This document shows positions 12,401 to 30,200 of a DNA stretch of 64,000 bases, piece after piece. Each line of letters starts with the position of its first letter. Position 1 is the first letter of the stretch. The position numbers were made by a program, and so were the translations under genes. Under the pieces are notes generated by a model. It saw only the letters and a program-made list of their open reading frames with translations. It searched no databases and was not told the DNA's origin. Source of the DNA: Salminus brasiliensis (taxonomy: Eukaryota > Chordata > Actinopteri > Characiformes > Bryconidae); NCBI RefSeq assembly GCF_030463535.1, contig NC_132879.1, positions 32,286,133 to 32,350,132 of the forward strand, written 5' to 3'.

Positions 12401-14408
12401 AGGTCAATGAAAAGTTGCTTGTTTGTATCTCAGCTTTGTAGCGTTAACATTCATTACCCTTATGCATACCCGTGCGCACACACACCCTGCAACAATAATG
12501 CAGGATGAGATGGAAGCCACAAATGTAAAACCATCTGTGCTACTTGTGCTGCTCCCCACACCCAGTATTACCATAAACAGCAGTAATATTTTAATCAGAT
12601 ATTATCAATTATGACACAAATGGATACTGCCTAACCCTAACTAAGGTCTTAATTGGTGGAGAGAGTTTCATGTAAAGCGCTCTACCTATTTAATAAGCTT
12701 CCGGTCATACTGAACTGTGGAGTCAGTGTACCGTTACATGTATATAAAATGCATGATCACGACATGTAGCTTACGTAGCCGTATTTGTGTATGTGCTTAT
12801 GCTGGACCGTAGGGGTCACCAGTGGCTGTGCTCAGACATGTGACTGACTCGGGAGGCTAAAAGGGTTGGAACCAGACTGCTTACTTGCACCTGTGAAAGG
12901 GCCTTTTGTCAAAGCCAGATGGTGACTGGTTGTCTTTTTGCCCCATCCAAACAAGAGCTCATTTGTCTAGGCTGCGTGTGTCTAAACGCTAGCAACAGTG
13001 GGTTCAGCCAGTGTCCTTTTGTATACAATCGGGCCAGAAATGTATTTATGTATTTTTTTTACACAGCATAAAAGTTTCTATCCATTCTTGTGTTAACATT
13101 GCTTGCCCATGCTTTAGGAAAACGGGTTTGCATGCACATGCAAGTGCCGTGTGCATCGATCAGCCTGTTTACTGTTGCTGTTTTCATTTAGGACGACAGG
13201 TTGACCGTGACTCAGACAGGGTCAACAAGTGGAGCGCCCCCTATCCTGCACTTTCAGTACCAGCTGAGTGAACGACGTTTCTCCTGCTGGGACACTGTGC
13301 TGGCGGGCGACTGCCTCTATCTGGAGATCCCCAGTGGGGCTTTGCAAGAGGGCAGCAAAGAGGGGTATGTACAAACCTACAGAGCTGTGAACATGTTCTG
13401 TTGCTTAGTATTGCTACTGCCATTCAAAGATCACTAATTTGACTGGCATTCAGAACATGACCACCAATTATATTAAATGAAGGTCAGATTATGTTTAGTG
13501 AAATCATAAATGTGTTTAGAAAGTATCTACAGCAGTGTCTTTCTAAGTGTTTAAACACAGAGGGTAAATAAAGGCCACCACACTCAAAAGTAGTCTCTAA
13601 GGGTGACTTTCCTCTAGTGTTGAGGTTCCTGTTCCCATTGGTCTCCTGAACTGAAAGCTGTATGACTGCAGATGTCTCTCTTCCTTGAATATAAATGCAA
13701 CTTGAGATTCCACTCATTAGAAGGCAACTCGCATAACCAACAGTGGTCCAGTCTTCTCAAATCACCTTCAGGGGTAGTGTGCTGAGCGCATTGTTCTGGG
13801 CAGCCGGAGTGGCCAGTAGCTGTTAGTGAGCGGCTAATTTAGCTCTGCTGCAGCTGCCCCTGCATTATTATGCAAGTTACTGATTATGTAAAACTTGCAT
13901 GCGTCATCATTGTGTCTGTGTCTTTCTTTGTGCTGCAGGCTTACCAGTCTGTTGGAGTTCGCAGAGGAGAGGCTGAAAGTCAGCCATGTGTTCCTGTGGT
14001 TCTACCAAACCAGGGAGGATCGATGTAAGCTTTTTTATTATATATATTTTTTATTTATTAATTAAAAAAAAACCTCTTGGCCCAACTCTAGGTTCCATTC
14101 CTATGAATGTCACACCTAGGGGGCACTTGCAGGACCAATTTTATGTTCATGATGCTTTAAGCATTATGGATGATCAGATTTGCATCTATAAATCTCTCAG
14201 CAACAGTTGATTAATGCTTAGAAGGGACGATTCAATGTGGGATTTCTGGGCCTGATTTTTAGTTTTGTCTCTTGCAGTGTCCATCACAAGGACCTTCCAC
14301 TATATGGGTTTTGAGATGGTGAAGCCCGGCCACCCGCTGGTGCCGGCACGACCTGATCTCCTCTTCATGGTCTACTCTATGGAAGACAGCAGCTCAGACG
14401 AGGAATGA
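6460..14408 (+). CDS. oaz: Ornithine decarboxylase antizyme (expressed by +1 frameshift)
   Basis: Coding exons: 6460-6569, 11240-11388, 13192-13364, 13939-14024 and 14278-14408, all with GT-AG introns and closing phases. The first frame (59 codons, [15 protein letters not shown]...) ends in PGPLWCS then TGA. A +1 shift that skips T11307 opens [14 protein letters not shown] and the antizyme core, giving 215 residues in all against about 228 for human OAZ1. Antizyme binds ornithine decarboxylase monomers, sends them to the 26S proteasome without ubiquitin, and blocks polyamine uptake. Core motifs include [22 protein letters not shown] and FMVY near the C terminus. A second in-frame ATG (codon 31, 6550) matches the two-start arrangement known for OAZ1, where the longer form can be mitochondrial. 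The N terminus looks like OAZ1 but several core blocks (LTVTQ, HFQY, GSKEG, FMVY) look like OAZ2, so the paralog is left open. Confidence 0.96.
7448..7494. repeat. Compound (ATC)n(CTG)8 trinucleotide repeat
   Basis: About seven ATC units are followed by eight perfect CTG units, inside intron 1 of the antizyme gene near its CpG-rich 5' end. It is a likely polymorphic site. Confidence 0.9.
11304..11363 (+). promoter_or_regulatory. Programmed +1 ribosomal frameshift site with 3' pseudoknot
   Basis: The shift site is UCC UGA U with the stop codon at 11307-11309. Downstream, stem 1 pairs CCCUC (11313-11317) and CCCAC (11319-11323) with GUGGG (11339-11343) and GAGGG (11345-11349), with an A/C mismatch between the two blocks. 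The loop sequence AGAUCCC (11330-11336) can pair with GGGAUCU (11357-11363) to make stem 2. This is the known antizyme H-type pseudoknot layout. Polyamines raise the shift efficiency, which makes the gene its own polyamine sensor. Confidence 0.93.
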
Positions 14409-16610
14409 ATTCCTGTTACTGTTTTGCTCTGAACATGCCCCCTTATCCCAACTATGCCTTTCTCCTCTTATCCTAATCCTCCTCCCCAATTTGGGCACTA
14501 TGCCCCCATCCCCACCCCTCTCGAACCTCCTCCTCACCAAAAACTGACTTTTAAATGGGGGCTGGAGGAGTCTGAATGAAGAAAATAGTGGAGGAGCTAG
14601 GACTGGCTGTGTCCCTGATTGATCCCTGTCCTCATCTGTCTTTCTTCAGCTGGGGGTTGGTTGGTGCTAAGAGACATGAAGCATATCCTCTGTTAGTTTG
14701 CAGCAAATATCAGAAGGTCTGTACTCTATGTATGTTCTGCTTAGACAGGACCTAGTTAATGGGGATGGCAGTGTAAGGGGAATCCTATAAGGGAAAGATG
14801 TTATGTAGAGATTGTAAGCCACTCCCCCTGCAATTTTTTTTATATATATTAATTTTTTTTGTTGTTGCTTCAGGGTGGTGGTTCAATGCAGGAATGGCTT
14901 CTTTTTGTCATCCTTGTAGTGTCTCAACAATCTTTGCTCTCTAATGTTGTTGCACACCATTCCTTATTGTGCATCGCAAGGCTCTTTCACATCCCTGTTG
15001 TGATTGGATAGGGGAAGCATGAGCATCACTGTAGTTCCACTTTCTCCAGAAAACGTTCTGGGTACGTATTTATCAGGCATGCCCAAGGCTGGGGGGGGGT
15101 GTAGTCTTGTACTAGATCAAGCCCTCTCGGTTCATATAATAGCAGTCGTTTGGATGTTCGGATCCTAGGACAGCATGTATATTCTGATACGCTTGGTAAA
15201 TATAGGCCATGATGTTGAATGGTGAACCGTAGGTGGATTGCTCAAAGCTCTTGGCAACAATGATGTGTTTTCACCCGATAAGGCTCAGCAGCACAATTAG
15301 CCAGCAGGGCTAACCAGCTGAATTATTCATTAACGATAAGGCTGCAGAGCTCCAGGGAGAACACGGAGTCCAAGACGGTGTAACATTCTTGCTTAGCTTC
15401 CAAGAGTGTAGAATGCATTCAACACAGGTTCAGAATTGGCGGGGAGTAGAGCGTGTAGGACTCAAGCTGATGTGAATACACATGTGTAGCTTGTGCACAG
15501 ATAATTACAAAAGCTGCTGGAAGTAGTTTTAAAACAAAGACATCATATTGTCCTACTTATGAAAGGGGCTTGGACACCTGAGCTTGAAGAGAGCAAAGAT
15601 TGGTTTCTGTCCCAGTGACTTCCATGGCTTTTTCATCCTTTGAAATGATCCCTTGTCCATTATACCCTCAACCCAATGGCCCTTTTTTTTATTTTTTTTA
15701 TTTTTTATTTTTTCCCTCCCCCTTTCCTTCTCCCCCTTTCTTCATCTTCTGCACCAGTCCCTCACCAAGGATGAAACTGAGTGTAGACCGCTTATCCACA
15801 CCAGTCTTACTGAAGTTGGATTTGAAGTTTCCCACTGTTTGTCTTCGTCATCCTAAACCAAACCAGTAGAATAAAGACGTGCAGCCCTTCCCCCTTTCCT
15901 CGAGGGGCCATTAACACGAGCACTTTACCTTTACACATGTAATTCAAGCAGACGTGCATTCAGGGTGCATCACTACGAGATGCAACCCACACTTTTAAGA
16001 TGTCGAGTCGGGTTTAGCGAACTCGACACAATTGCCAAAGAAAACGGCCCCCCACTCAAAGGCTCAAGCATTTAGCTTCACTTCCAGAGAGGTCATCGCT
16101 CCAGGAACACGTTACTGCTTTCTGTGTAGTAGCACTCTTCTGGCCGTAAGCTGAGGTAGCACTTTCAGGAAAAACCGACGGATCGAATTGAAAGACATTC
16201 CCCATAGCTGGAGCTTTTCTGATCTCCCCACTACATGGTCATGCCTGTGGAAGCCAGGTGCCAGCTGTGCTTGGGATCCATCTGCAGGTGCACAACTGCT
16301 TGGGGCTTTAGGTTCTATGTGTGTGTATATATAACTCTTATGTTTCCATAGTTACCTTTGAGCCATGACAATAAGCTGTTAGAGGAAAATTCTTTTCATC
16401 TTCTGAGATTTTATTTTTGTCTATCTGGATCAGTTATTTTTCTTATTGACTTTTTTTTTTTTTTTTTTTTTTTTGGTAGTTTAGGATTTTGTTTACATAA
16501 ATAGTAAAGAGAATCATTAAATGACAATCCATACTTGTATACCTTGAGCTTTTTGGGTTTTCTTTTGTTTTGTTTTTTCTTTTTGTCTGAATAAAATGAC
16601 AAATGTGAAT
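14409..16610 (+). other. Antizyme 3' untranslated region
   Basis: After the stop codon there is about 2.2 kb without a gene-like reading frame, rich in pyrimidine runs. AATAAA poly(A) signals occur at 15870-15875 and at 16590-16595, so short and long 3' ends are both possible. A long poly(T) run lies at about 16449-16474. The exact 3' end is inferred, not seen. Confidence 0.55.
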
Positions 16611-16619
16611 CTGGTGGTC

Positions 16620-17830
16620 CTGGAGTTCTTTCTCCCACACAAACACAACGCAAGGTTCTGTTCCTTGCTGATTCTGCACCATTTAAAAGGTCTGACTAAA
16701 GGCTTTCTGAATCCTGTGCAGACCCTGAAGAAATGAGACCTAGGTTTTGCAGCCTTGCTGCAGCCGACGGACAGTACTGGAGAACAGCCTGTTTGCTGGA
16801 CGCTCCCTTTCTCTCTGTGTGTGTGACGCAGTCTCCAATCTCCAGGCAGGGAGACAATCTAGTCATCCAATCAGATCTTCGACTGAGCCGTGGCGTGCTG
16901 CCAGGGCCACTGATCTGTCTTGCTATTTTGGGAGCATTAGAACAAGCACGCCTGTGCTGACTGCCTTGTGGTCCTGTTCAAGTACCTAACCTTCTGTGTG
17001 CTAGTGGACGTTACAGAGCATTCGTGACCTAACCTCCCTGCCAGCTGTCGCTCAAAAGCAGTAAAGTGTTTAACATTAACTAGGCTTAATCGCTCATAGC
17101 ACTTAATGGTTACATAACCCCCAACTTGCTGGTCGTCTACGGCGATGTAGCCTGAGCTGCAGAAAATTGTGTTGCTGGGTAACTGTGCAAACGTTGACGT
17201 AACCGGCATCAGAAATGCTGTTTCTGGCCACGTAATCCACAATTCTGAGAGGACAGAAAGACAGAGCTACTTCTGACCTTAATCTTTCATTGACTTTACG
17301 TAACGCACTTTACTTTCCAGCAGTCAGCACATTCAAGTCGTGCAGTTCTCTGAATCGTCCCGAGTGTATGAAAGATTCCTACAGCGTCCCGAGAGAGGGT
17401 TAGGGAGGAATTAGGGCTGACAAGAGTCAGTGACTAATCTCTGCTAATACTGCATCACAAATATCCATTCAGATTCGGACTCGAACAACATTCTACTAGG
17501 CACTCTATAACCCAGTAGATTGGCGTGTTTTTCACTTATGAAAAAACACACACACACACACACACATCTACACTATAGCTGGGTGAACCTAATGTTACAC
17601 AACACTAGCGTTAAAGGCAGAGTACCTTCTGAGCGAATGCTTTTATTTTAATCTATTATTCAATGACTCGTTAAACCTCCTCTTAGTTAGTAGACCCTGC
17701 CCCTAAATGCTGATCCAGGACCTGCTTCCTCCATCTGCAAGCACAGCTGGGTTCAGGGTAGTGCTTAACGGCAGCATCTTCTAGAACATTCTCTCCCTGA
17801 TGCGGAACAGCAATGACCCGTCCACGCTCG
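16620..17830. other. Intergenic spacer between antizyme and psma4
   Basis: This separates the convergent 3' ends of the antizyme gene (plus) and psma4 (minus). Apart from a (CA)n run at about 17545-17567 I see no gene or clear repeat in it. Confidence 0.6.
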
Positions 17831-17849
17831 CATTAACTTGTGTTGTGTG

Positions 17850-17855
17850 TTTATT
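17850..17855 (-). terminator. Poly(A) signal of psma4
   Basis: TTTATT on the plus strand reads AATAAA on the gene strand, about 95 bases beyond the psma4 stop codon. This implies a short 3' untranslated region. Confidence 0.7.
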
Positions 17856-17950
17856 AAAGAAAACAATAGACATACAGACAGACTGAGTGGTACACTCCAG
17901 GAATCCAAACCTTTTTTATGTTTCATAGAAAAGAGGAAGTGCAGGTTCTC

Positions 17951-23106
<5,156 letters not shown>

Positions 23107-23484
23107 TGCGACCTATCCTGCTCACACAGGAAAAACAGCTCTTCAGGTGGGTTTTTTTTCTAGCTGGATCATTTTGAAACAAATACAGACAAACATATTT
23201 TAGGAAAATGTAGGATAAATCTGCTGGATTTAACCTAAATCCACAGGAAACAGAGAAACAGAAACAGAAAGTACCTCCGCTGGAAGCATCTAAACAGGCT
23301 AGCCAGCTAACAAGCTAACAAGCTTCAAACAACTACAGCTACACCGATAAATAAATGGCACATTTACACACTTTTAACGTGTTTATTTTACTCTCTAATA
23401 AAAAACTAAACATTTCTAGAGAGGGTTCAGCTCCTCCGCGGTCATTAATATTGTGTAGAAAGTCCAAATCAGCCCCTGTTGATA

Positions 23485-23900
23485 GTGAGCTACACTGAGC
23501 TAGCTGTGCTAGCTGCGCTCACTCAGTGCTCAGCGAGCATGAAGCAGCAACTTTTGGTTCTCAGTGAGAAACGAGAGGAAGCCGCACAGAAAGCACACCC
23601 GGCCCGCGGACTCGGGTCACTTCAGTGTCTCGTATTATTCAGAGAGTTATCCTCATTTTTGTCGTTGTCTAAAACCTCGCATTTGAGTCAATTTGACATG
23701 AATAAGATGACAGTACCGTTCCGTCTGCAGCGCTGCCGGCTAGTCCTGCGCTCCCTCCGTTCAGTCCTGAGCAGCGAGAGCGCTTCACCGCCACACGCAG
23801 ACCGCCGCTCACAGCGCCCCTCAGCGGCCTGGAGGACCAACGCGCTGCTGGACACAGCTAACCACCCGCCAACACTAAGATGAGCGCTTCATTGGTCAGT
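23485..23900 (-). promoter_or_regulatory. psma4 5' end and promoter region
   Basis: CpG content rises sharply from about 23560 to 23880, upstream of the psma4 start. ATTGG at 23891-23895 reads as a CCAAT box on the gene strand. A non-coding first exon must lie here because the start-codon exon begins at an AG splice acceptor near 23118; its exact donor could not be fixed. Confidence 0.5.
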
Positions 23901-24417
23901 ACCACTCACAGAAGCAGACACTGGGTTTCTAAAGAATTATAGGATCTAGTAAATCGCGAGAAATCCAGGATAGCTTGAGTTCACATTTTTCCAGGTGAGT
24001 GTTTCACTGAAAATCTCCTGACCAACTATAGCTGATCAGCCCAGACAGGGTGTCTGAAATGTGCCTTTTTTAGCATTGGAGGGGAGCTGCGAGGGTAACA
24101 TTTATGAAGTCTATTTTTTATGGTCACCATAAAGACTTTTCCACTGAGCTTCATTTAAAACTATGGCTTCAGTCCTAAAAGCTAAAGCAGTGAACGTCAC
24201 TGATTCCACCATTCATGAGGTATTATATGTTATATTATATATCATATCATATTTAGCAGACCGTTCAGCAGAAATGCCATGTGATCTTATAGGACACTAT
24301 ATAAATATTATATAGGACTTTAGAAACTGAGCAAACAAACTTATGGTTTCTTTAAAATGTGTTAGAAATATACACACATTATACACACAAGCATTTCCAT
24401 TATCTTACCTCTCAACC

Positions 24418-24692
24418 AAGATATCCACCAAAGGGACGGCATTTATATATTTAAAATGATAAACTGGACATCTTAAGGTGCATATTAAATGCATAAACAC
24501 ACCGTTGCTTACTCAAGTCTACAACTGATAAAACCTCTCCATGTGGAGACCTCAACTGGTGCAGCAGTATAAGACACTGTCCCATGCCTAGAGGATTGCT
24601 GGTTTGAGTCCCTTAAACAAGATATCCACCAAAGGGGGAGCATGTGCTCTTTTACTATGGTAACTGTAACTTCAGGTGCATATTTTAAATAA
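24418..24692. repeat. Local imperfect duplication around a SINE
   Basis: AAGATATCCACCAAAGGG followed by a 'GGTGCATATT' block occurs twice, about 200 bases apart, on either side of the tRNA-SINE head at 24555. This may be a flanking duplication or two copies of a longer repeat unit. Confidence 0.5.
24555..24612 (+). repeat. tRNA-derived SINE head
   Basis: An A-box-like ACTGGTGCAGCAG is followed about 35 bases later by a B-box-like GGTTTGAGTCCC. Spacing fits a polymerase III promoter of a tRNA-derived SINE. Confidence 0.45.
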
Positions 24693-25104
24693 GAAGCAGT
24701 AAATGAGAGCTGTGGAGCAGCGTAAACAGTGTTGCCATACTGCTAGCCATCAGCAGCCGGAGCCCCAGGAGAGCACAACTGGCCTTGCTCGCTCCAGGCT
24801 GGGTAGATGGCACCTTCTCCCCACATCACTCCAGTGCAATGCTGGCTTACACAGTGCGTTGGTAGCCCAGTGATGCTGCATTGGCGCCAATTTGGAAAAT
24901 GTGTCGGGCGAAGGCGTGTGTTTGTCTTCACCCTCGTCTTCAGGTGCTGGGAGCATTGCATGTGTGACAGGTTGAGTAATTGGCGATTCAAATTAGGGAG
25001 GAAATGTGGGTTAAAAAAAAAAACAAAAAAACAAAACAGGAGTTTTAAGTTTGACAACACAAGACAGCAGAAGTTGCAACAGCACATGTTCGCTCTTATT
25101 ATGG

Positions 25105-25110
25105 TTTATT
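25105..25110 (-). terminator. Candidate poly(A) signal of ireb2
   Basis: TTTATT on the plus strand reads AATAAA on the ireb2 strand, about 2.2 kb beyond the stop codon. The stretch 25090-27279 would then be the 3' untranslated region. Long IREB2 3' ends are known in mammals, but nearer alternative signals cannot be excluded. Confidence 0.5.
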
Positions 25111-26738
25111 AAAAATTATTTACAACAGCACAACTCAACAGAGTGATATGTTTCTTCTCTTTTTGAATACTGGTAGAACATGTTCCTCATCTTTACCCCC
25201 TGCCTGCATTCAGCAGGTGCACTTGCATACGGTCATCTCACACAAAGGATGAAAGGATAAGCAATACATCCTTACCAGCTCTAGACAAACGCGGTAATTT
25301 TAATACACGGCCGAAGAGTGTGTGTGCGGAAAGAAAGAAAGAGAGGCCATTCCATGTAGCGGCGGACGAGATGCATGACCAGAAAACAGAATCCAGACAG
25401 GGTCACACTTTCAAGGCAAATGGCATTACCGTAGCACAGTACCAAAACCATATTAACTAGGATACATGCTAACTTCAGTGTTCTAGGCGTAATAAACACA
25501 AGAGGTTAGCTGTGATTGACTTGGATAACTGGAATTAGTAAACAAGGTAGCATTTATAAATGTTCTGTATTATTACTCAGTGCTGTTCACACGGGCAGCT
25601 TTCGAGCTCGTCACTACATCACATCAGGAATCTCAGTAACTTGCATGGTCAACTGGAAGCGTTAACATAAAGAAAGGCATTTTTCTTCCAGGCACTTGCT
25701 TCAGGCAGGCAATCTTCTCTTTCTTCTTCTTCGTCTTTTTAATTCCACACATTCTTAAATGATGGCGAAGGAGTCACACTAAGTACTCTCTACACTGCCT
25801 ATGATGACCCTAAACCTAAGAAACCTAAGAAAACACAAAACAAAAACTGTGCCCTGGTTGCTTGAATCTACCCAGATGTTTATATTTTCCAATTTGGACC
25901 ATTTCACCACACCACTGCATTCAATTCTGCCAATAATCACCGGCCTATAGCTTATCCAAAAAAAGTGAAGAATTCCAAGAAATTCCAAATTCTTCCAAAA
26001 TAATTGGCCAGATCATTAACCACCACCAGGTAACAATCTTCACCTACTTTAATGGAATTTTTCCTACTCCTAGAGAAAAGTGAGAAAGTGATTTAGCTTA
26101 GTTCCGATAAAACTAACGGAGTCCAGGACAAATTTTCCACTCCACTCAATGCCAGCTGAACGAACAATAAATGACATCATGTTAACTGCAATTTCTACAT
26201 CCTGGTATTGACTTAAACATAGCATGGGTCAGTGATATCCGTAAACTGGATCGGATTAAAATAAATAGTGCCTTTTCCCTCCTCATAAAGGTGGCAATAT
26301 GTGAGGTAACATTCATAAGAAAAGAAAAAACAAAAAAACACCACACATCTTCCAAAGAAAAAGAGGAGTGGGCATTCGTGAGGCGACTAGGCATTCCGTT
26401 GGACTTCGTACGCTCTTTAACACAAGTAAACAAAAAACAACCCACCAAAACACAACTGAAGTTCCGCCCATTCGCCTGTTAGCACTATAGCTGAAGTAAA
26501 AGGCTAGAATTAAGGATTCAATTCGAGAAGCACCGGCGAGAGTGAGGACATCGAGTGGTCTGTGCAAGAGCCTAGCACCAGGATCTTTAACCTTGACTAT
26601 ACGTCCACTGACGTGCTGAGCAGGCACTGCAACACAAATGCCCATTTCAACAGACATCTCAGTGACCATGCGCCGCGGCCAGATGTGAGAAACCCAGAAT
26701 CAGCTCAGGGGTTCGAAGATTCTACAGATGCTCTAGAA

Positions 26739-26881
26739 CAGGGGTGGGCCACAGTTTGCTGTAACAAACCCAGTAAAGTTGAATCAGGTGTGCTTGAGCA
26801 AGGAAAAAAAAACAAAAAAACAACAAAAAAAAAAAACTCCAAAGAAATCCGGTTCTCCAGGACCGAAATTGCCCACCCCTG
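26739..26881. mobile_element. hAT-type MITE with 8-bp target duplication, in the ireb2 3' UTR
   Basis: The element starts CAGGGGTGGGCCA and ends TTGCCCACCCCTG, a near-perfect terminal inverted repeat, and is 143 bases long. It is flanked on both sides by the 8-base duplication CTCTAGAA (26731-26738 and 26882-26889), the hallmark of hAT transposition. It has no coding capacity and has an A-rich centre. Confidence 0.88.
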
Positions 26882-27279
26882 CTCTAGAAGTAGATTTCTA
26901 GCTAAATCTAGTAAATCACACTGCGTGGAGTCTGGGCTTCTCCACACATCTCTATCTTTATGGTACTGCAGGCTTTAGAGAAAGGATCAGCAGACATTTT
27001 TTTGTTTGTTTTTTTTTGTTTTTTAAGTGCAAGAGAGATACATCCTCCAGAAGATGCCCTGGGTATGATGGAGAAAACAGCAGAAAACAGGCACGGCAGA
27101 GTCCAGGGCCTGAAAAGTCACTGATTGAAGTCCAGAGCCATTGCAAGGCAGTCAATAGCCCTGTCTGTGGCTCAATCTGGGTGGAGATTAGCAGTCTCAA
27201 TTACAATTTCTTACTCAGTACTTCAAAGACAGACTCAGGATCAGAGGCTACAGTCGATAAAAAGCAGGCCACAGAGATG

Positions 27280-30200
27280 TTACTGTAGCATACCACGAGC
27301 CACATACTTCAGGATGCCACCATGTCTATAAAACGCAGCGTCCATCTCATTCTCAAACAGAGCCACTACGCTGAAGCGCTTTCCAGTGCTGGTCTGAAAC
27401 ATAAGAAAATAGCAGACATCAGAACTGCCAGCAAGGTTTAAGCTCAAGAGCAGAGGTATAATTATTAATGTAAAAAAGACTTAAAAAATATTTATGTGGA
27501 TGTAAATATTATAAATGTAAATACAAGTAAGCTTGTATTGTTACTAAATATTATTAACCTATAATCAGACAAAAAAACAAAAAAACATCTGCTAAAGAAA
27601 ACAAAAATATCCTACCGTTACGGTTAATTCTTGTTGAGGAATAAGTTCCTCTGGGATTGAAATGGAAAATCTCTCTTTTCCACAGAGCTCCAGTGAGTCA
27701 GCACTCTGTCCAGGGAGGAACTGTAGAGGAGCAATCCCCATCCCTACCAGGTGGTTCTTATGCATCTTCTCAAAACTCTCTGCAATCACTGCCCGCACTC
27801 CCTGCAGCCACACAGAAAGAAAAACATCACTTGATAAAATACCAAGATCCAAGATACAGACCTTGGTCTACCATCAATAGTTACACATTTAAAAAAAACA
27901 AAAAAAAACAAACAAAAAAAAAAAACAAACAATCAAAGGACAGAAGAGTTTGTTTGTCCTCTGGCATAGCAGACATACCAACAGGTAAGGTCCTTTAGCC
28001 GCCCAGTCCCGGGAGCTGCCCGAGCCGTATTCCTTCCCTGCCAAGATGATGAGAGGAACTCCATCTCTCTGGTACCGCTCTGCTGCCTCAAACACGTCCA
28101 ACTACAAAACAGATTTAACACAGAGCTTCCTAAAACAGTGTCAAACAAAAGATTCACCTCTGAAACGCGGTCAATATTTGCAGGACCCTACCGTCTGGCC
28201 AGATGGAATGTGGAGGGTCTTGGGACCAGTTTTGCCAATGAAGCGATTCTGGAGTTTGATGCTGGCAAACGTTCCTCTAGTCATGACTGCATCGTTCCCT
28301 CTCCGTGCTCCATAAGAATTAAACTCACGGGGTGTCAGGCTGGGTGAAAGAAGCAAAGAAAGTATGTCAAATTTAAAAATAATAATACATTTAATATAAA
28401 TAAATAAATAAATAAATAAATAAATACCCACACACCACTATTGATTAATGATGCGTTATAGCTGGCCATTACAGATCTAAAAAGGTCAACTAAAAAATCT
28501 GCTAACATGAGCAAACAGTCACTGGTACAGATTTTGTGCTCCAATAGCTTTTGGCATTGCTGCATTGTAAAGCACCTTTCTGACATCAAAAGCAGGGTGG
28601 GAAAAGGGTTTGTGATCTGAAGGCCAAAGCATGCCCAAACTTGTTTGTGTGGAACTAGTGCAGCCTCCATCAGCGGGTACTGCAGCAGAAACCGTCAGCA
28701 GCACTTCTCTTAATCAGTAGTACGGAACAAAAAAAAAAGCTCAGATTTTATATGTAGGCACTGAGTAGCACACAGAGCTAGCAAAGATTAATAGGAGAAT
28801 CGCTTGGACATGCACCACTTGAGGGAACTGTTTGATGAAAATATTAACATAACGCAAGTCCTAAACCACACAGATTTGTCTGGGTGCATTTTTAGCAGGT
28901 GTAGTAGGGCATTGTAGTTACAGAGAGGACTGTTCAAGTCGAGTGTTTGTTAGCACTAGTAGCCTAGCATCTCCAGTTCTAAAGTAACGATGCAAACTTC
29001 AGATTTCAAACAGGTCTTTACTGATGGACTGCATCTGAGGTAAATGATTAACTCATGCCCGCTTATATTTTGCCATATTTTTTTTTATTCAGTAAACTAA
29101 AGACCTCTATAACCCCTAGGACCCCTGTGAATCAACAACTCTGCTTTAAGTACATATGACCTCACTCTTAAGACGTAATGCAGCCTAGCACTGACATTGT
29201 GCGTAACACAATTACTTAAGTTAAAAAAAATAAATTCTATAAAATGCAACAAAATTTTTTAAAAAGACAAAAGAGTCTATATGAGTCTAGACAAAAGAGT
29301 CTATATGAGAAAACCATGGCAAGTTTTTACCGTTTGCTTTGTAGATACTTGGCAGCAGCACTGACGCGTGCAATACTGCCAGCAGGAGAGATGTGGTCAG
29401 TGGTGACTTTGTCCCCCAGAAACAGCAGAGCATGGGCATTATCGATGGATGCAGGCACAGGCACCTCTTTAGACTGAGGGAAAGTGAAGAGGACAGCAGA
29501 TCAGACCGTATACTCTGGACTGAGGTATTCATTTGACATGGCAAAGCAAATCAACTCTCAAACGTCATGTGTAAGATGTACCACCACTCACAAGTTTGCT
29601 GAAGAAAGGAGGGCAACGAATGTAAGTGGATTTGGGATCCCAAGGAAAAAGCACAGAGTCTGGAGCGTCTATGTTATTCCAAAACGTGCTTCCTTTCTGA
29701 AAGTGAAACGTACCTTAATCATCAGAGATCACAAAATGCCACCATGTCCACCAGGTCAACATAATGCATTACTTTGCTTACTAGTGACTACTTGTGATGT
29801 TTTTCATATATTATAATCTACATAAAAATGCTTTGCAATTTTTCAATATGGACAACCATTACATCCACTATTTGTTTTCTGGTTGACCAGAATTTTGAAA
29901 TTTTTTCCAGCTTCAAAATCTACAACTAAAGCATATTCCTGAAATCCAATACAAAATCAACATAATCACAATACAAAACCTAGTGAAATCCTTCACCTGC
30001 ATCCTACTCCGGAGCTCTCTGAATACGGAGGCGACGACCGTGTGCTCCTCTACATCCTGAACTTCTTCTTTAGATGGCCACACATCCTTCAGGTACACCT
30101 CCTTACCTTCTGCATTGAAGCCTACATACAAACAGCATTGTATATAAAGAAAATATACCTCAATTTCCTCTAAAACTGTGGATTTCTACATTTCTGTTTG

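Larger units (their letters stand above)
23900..25090. other. Intergenic spacer between psma4 and ireb2
   Basis: There is no gene in this stretch. Two imperfect copies of a segment containing AAGATATCCACCAAAGGG (about 24418-24495 and 24620-24692) flank a SINE head. The 114-codon and 101-codon reading frames around 24743-25112 have no family resemblance. Confidence 0.55.

Noticed and set aside
24743-25112. Possible HYKK-like gene between psma4 and ireb2, expected from human synteny
   Set aside because: The frames in this gap carry no kinase-like motif and no consistent splice pattern, so no such gene can be called.
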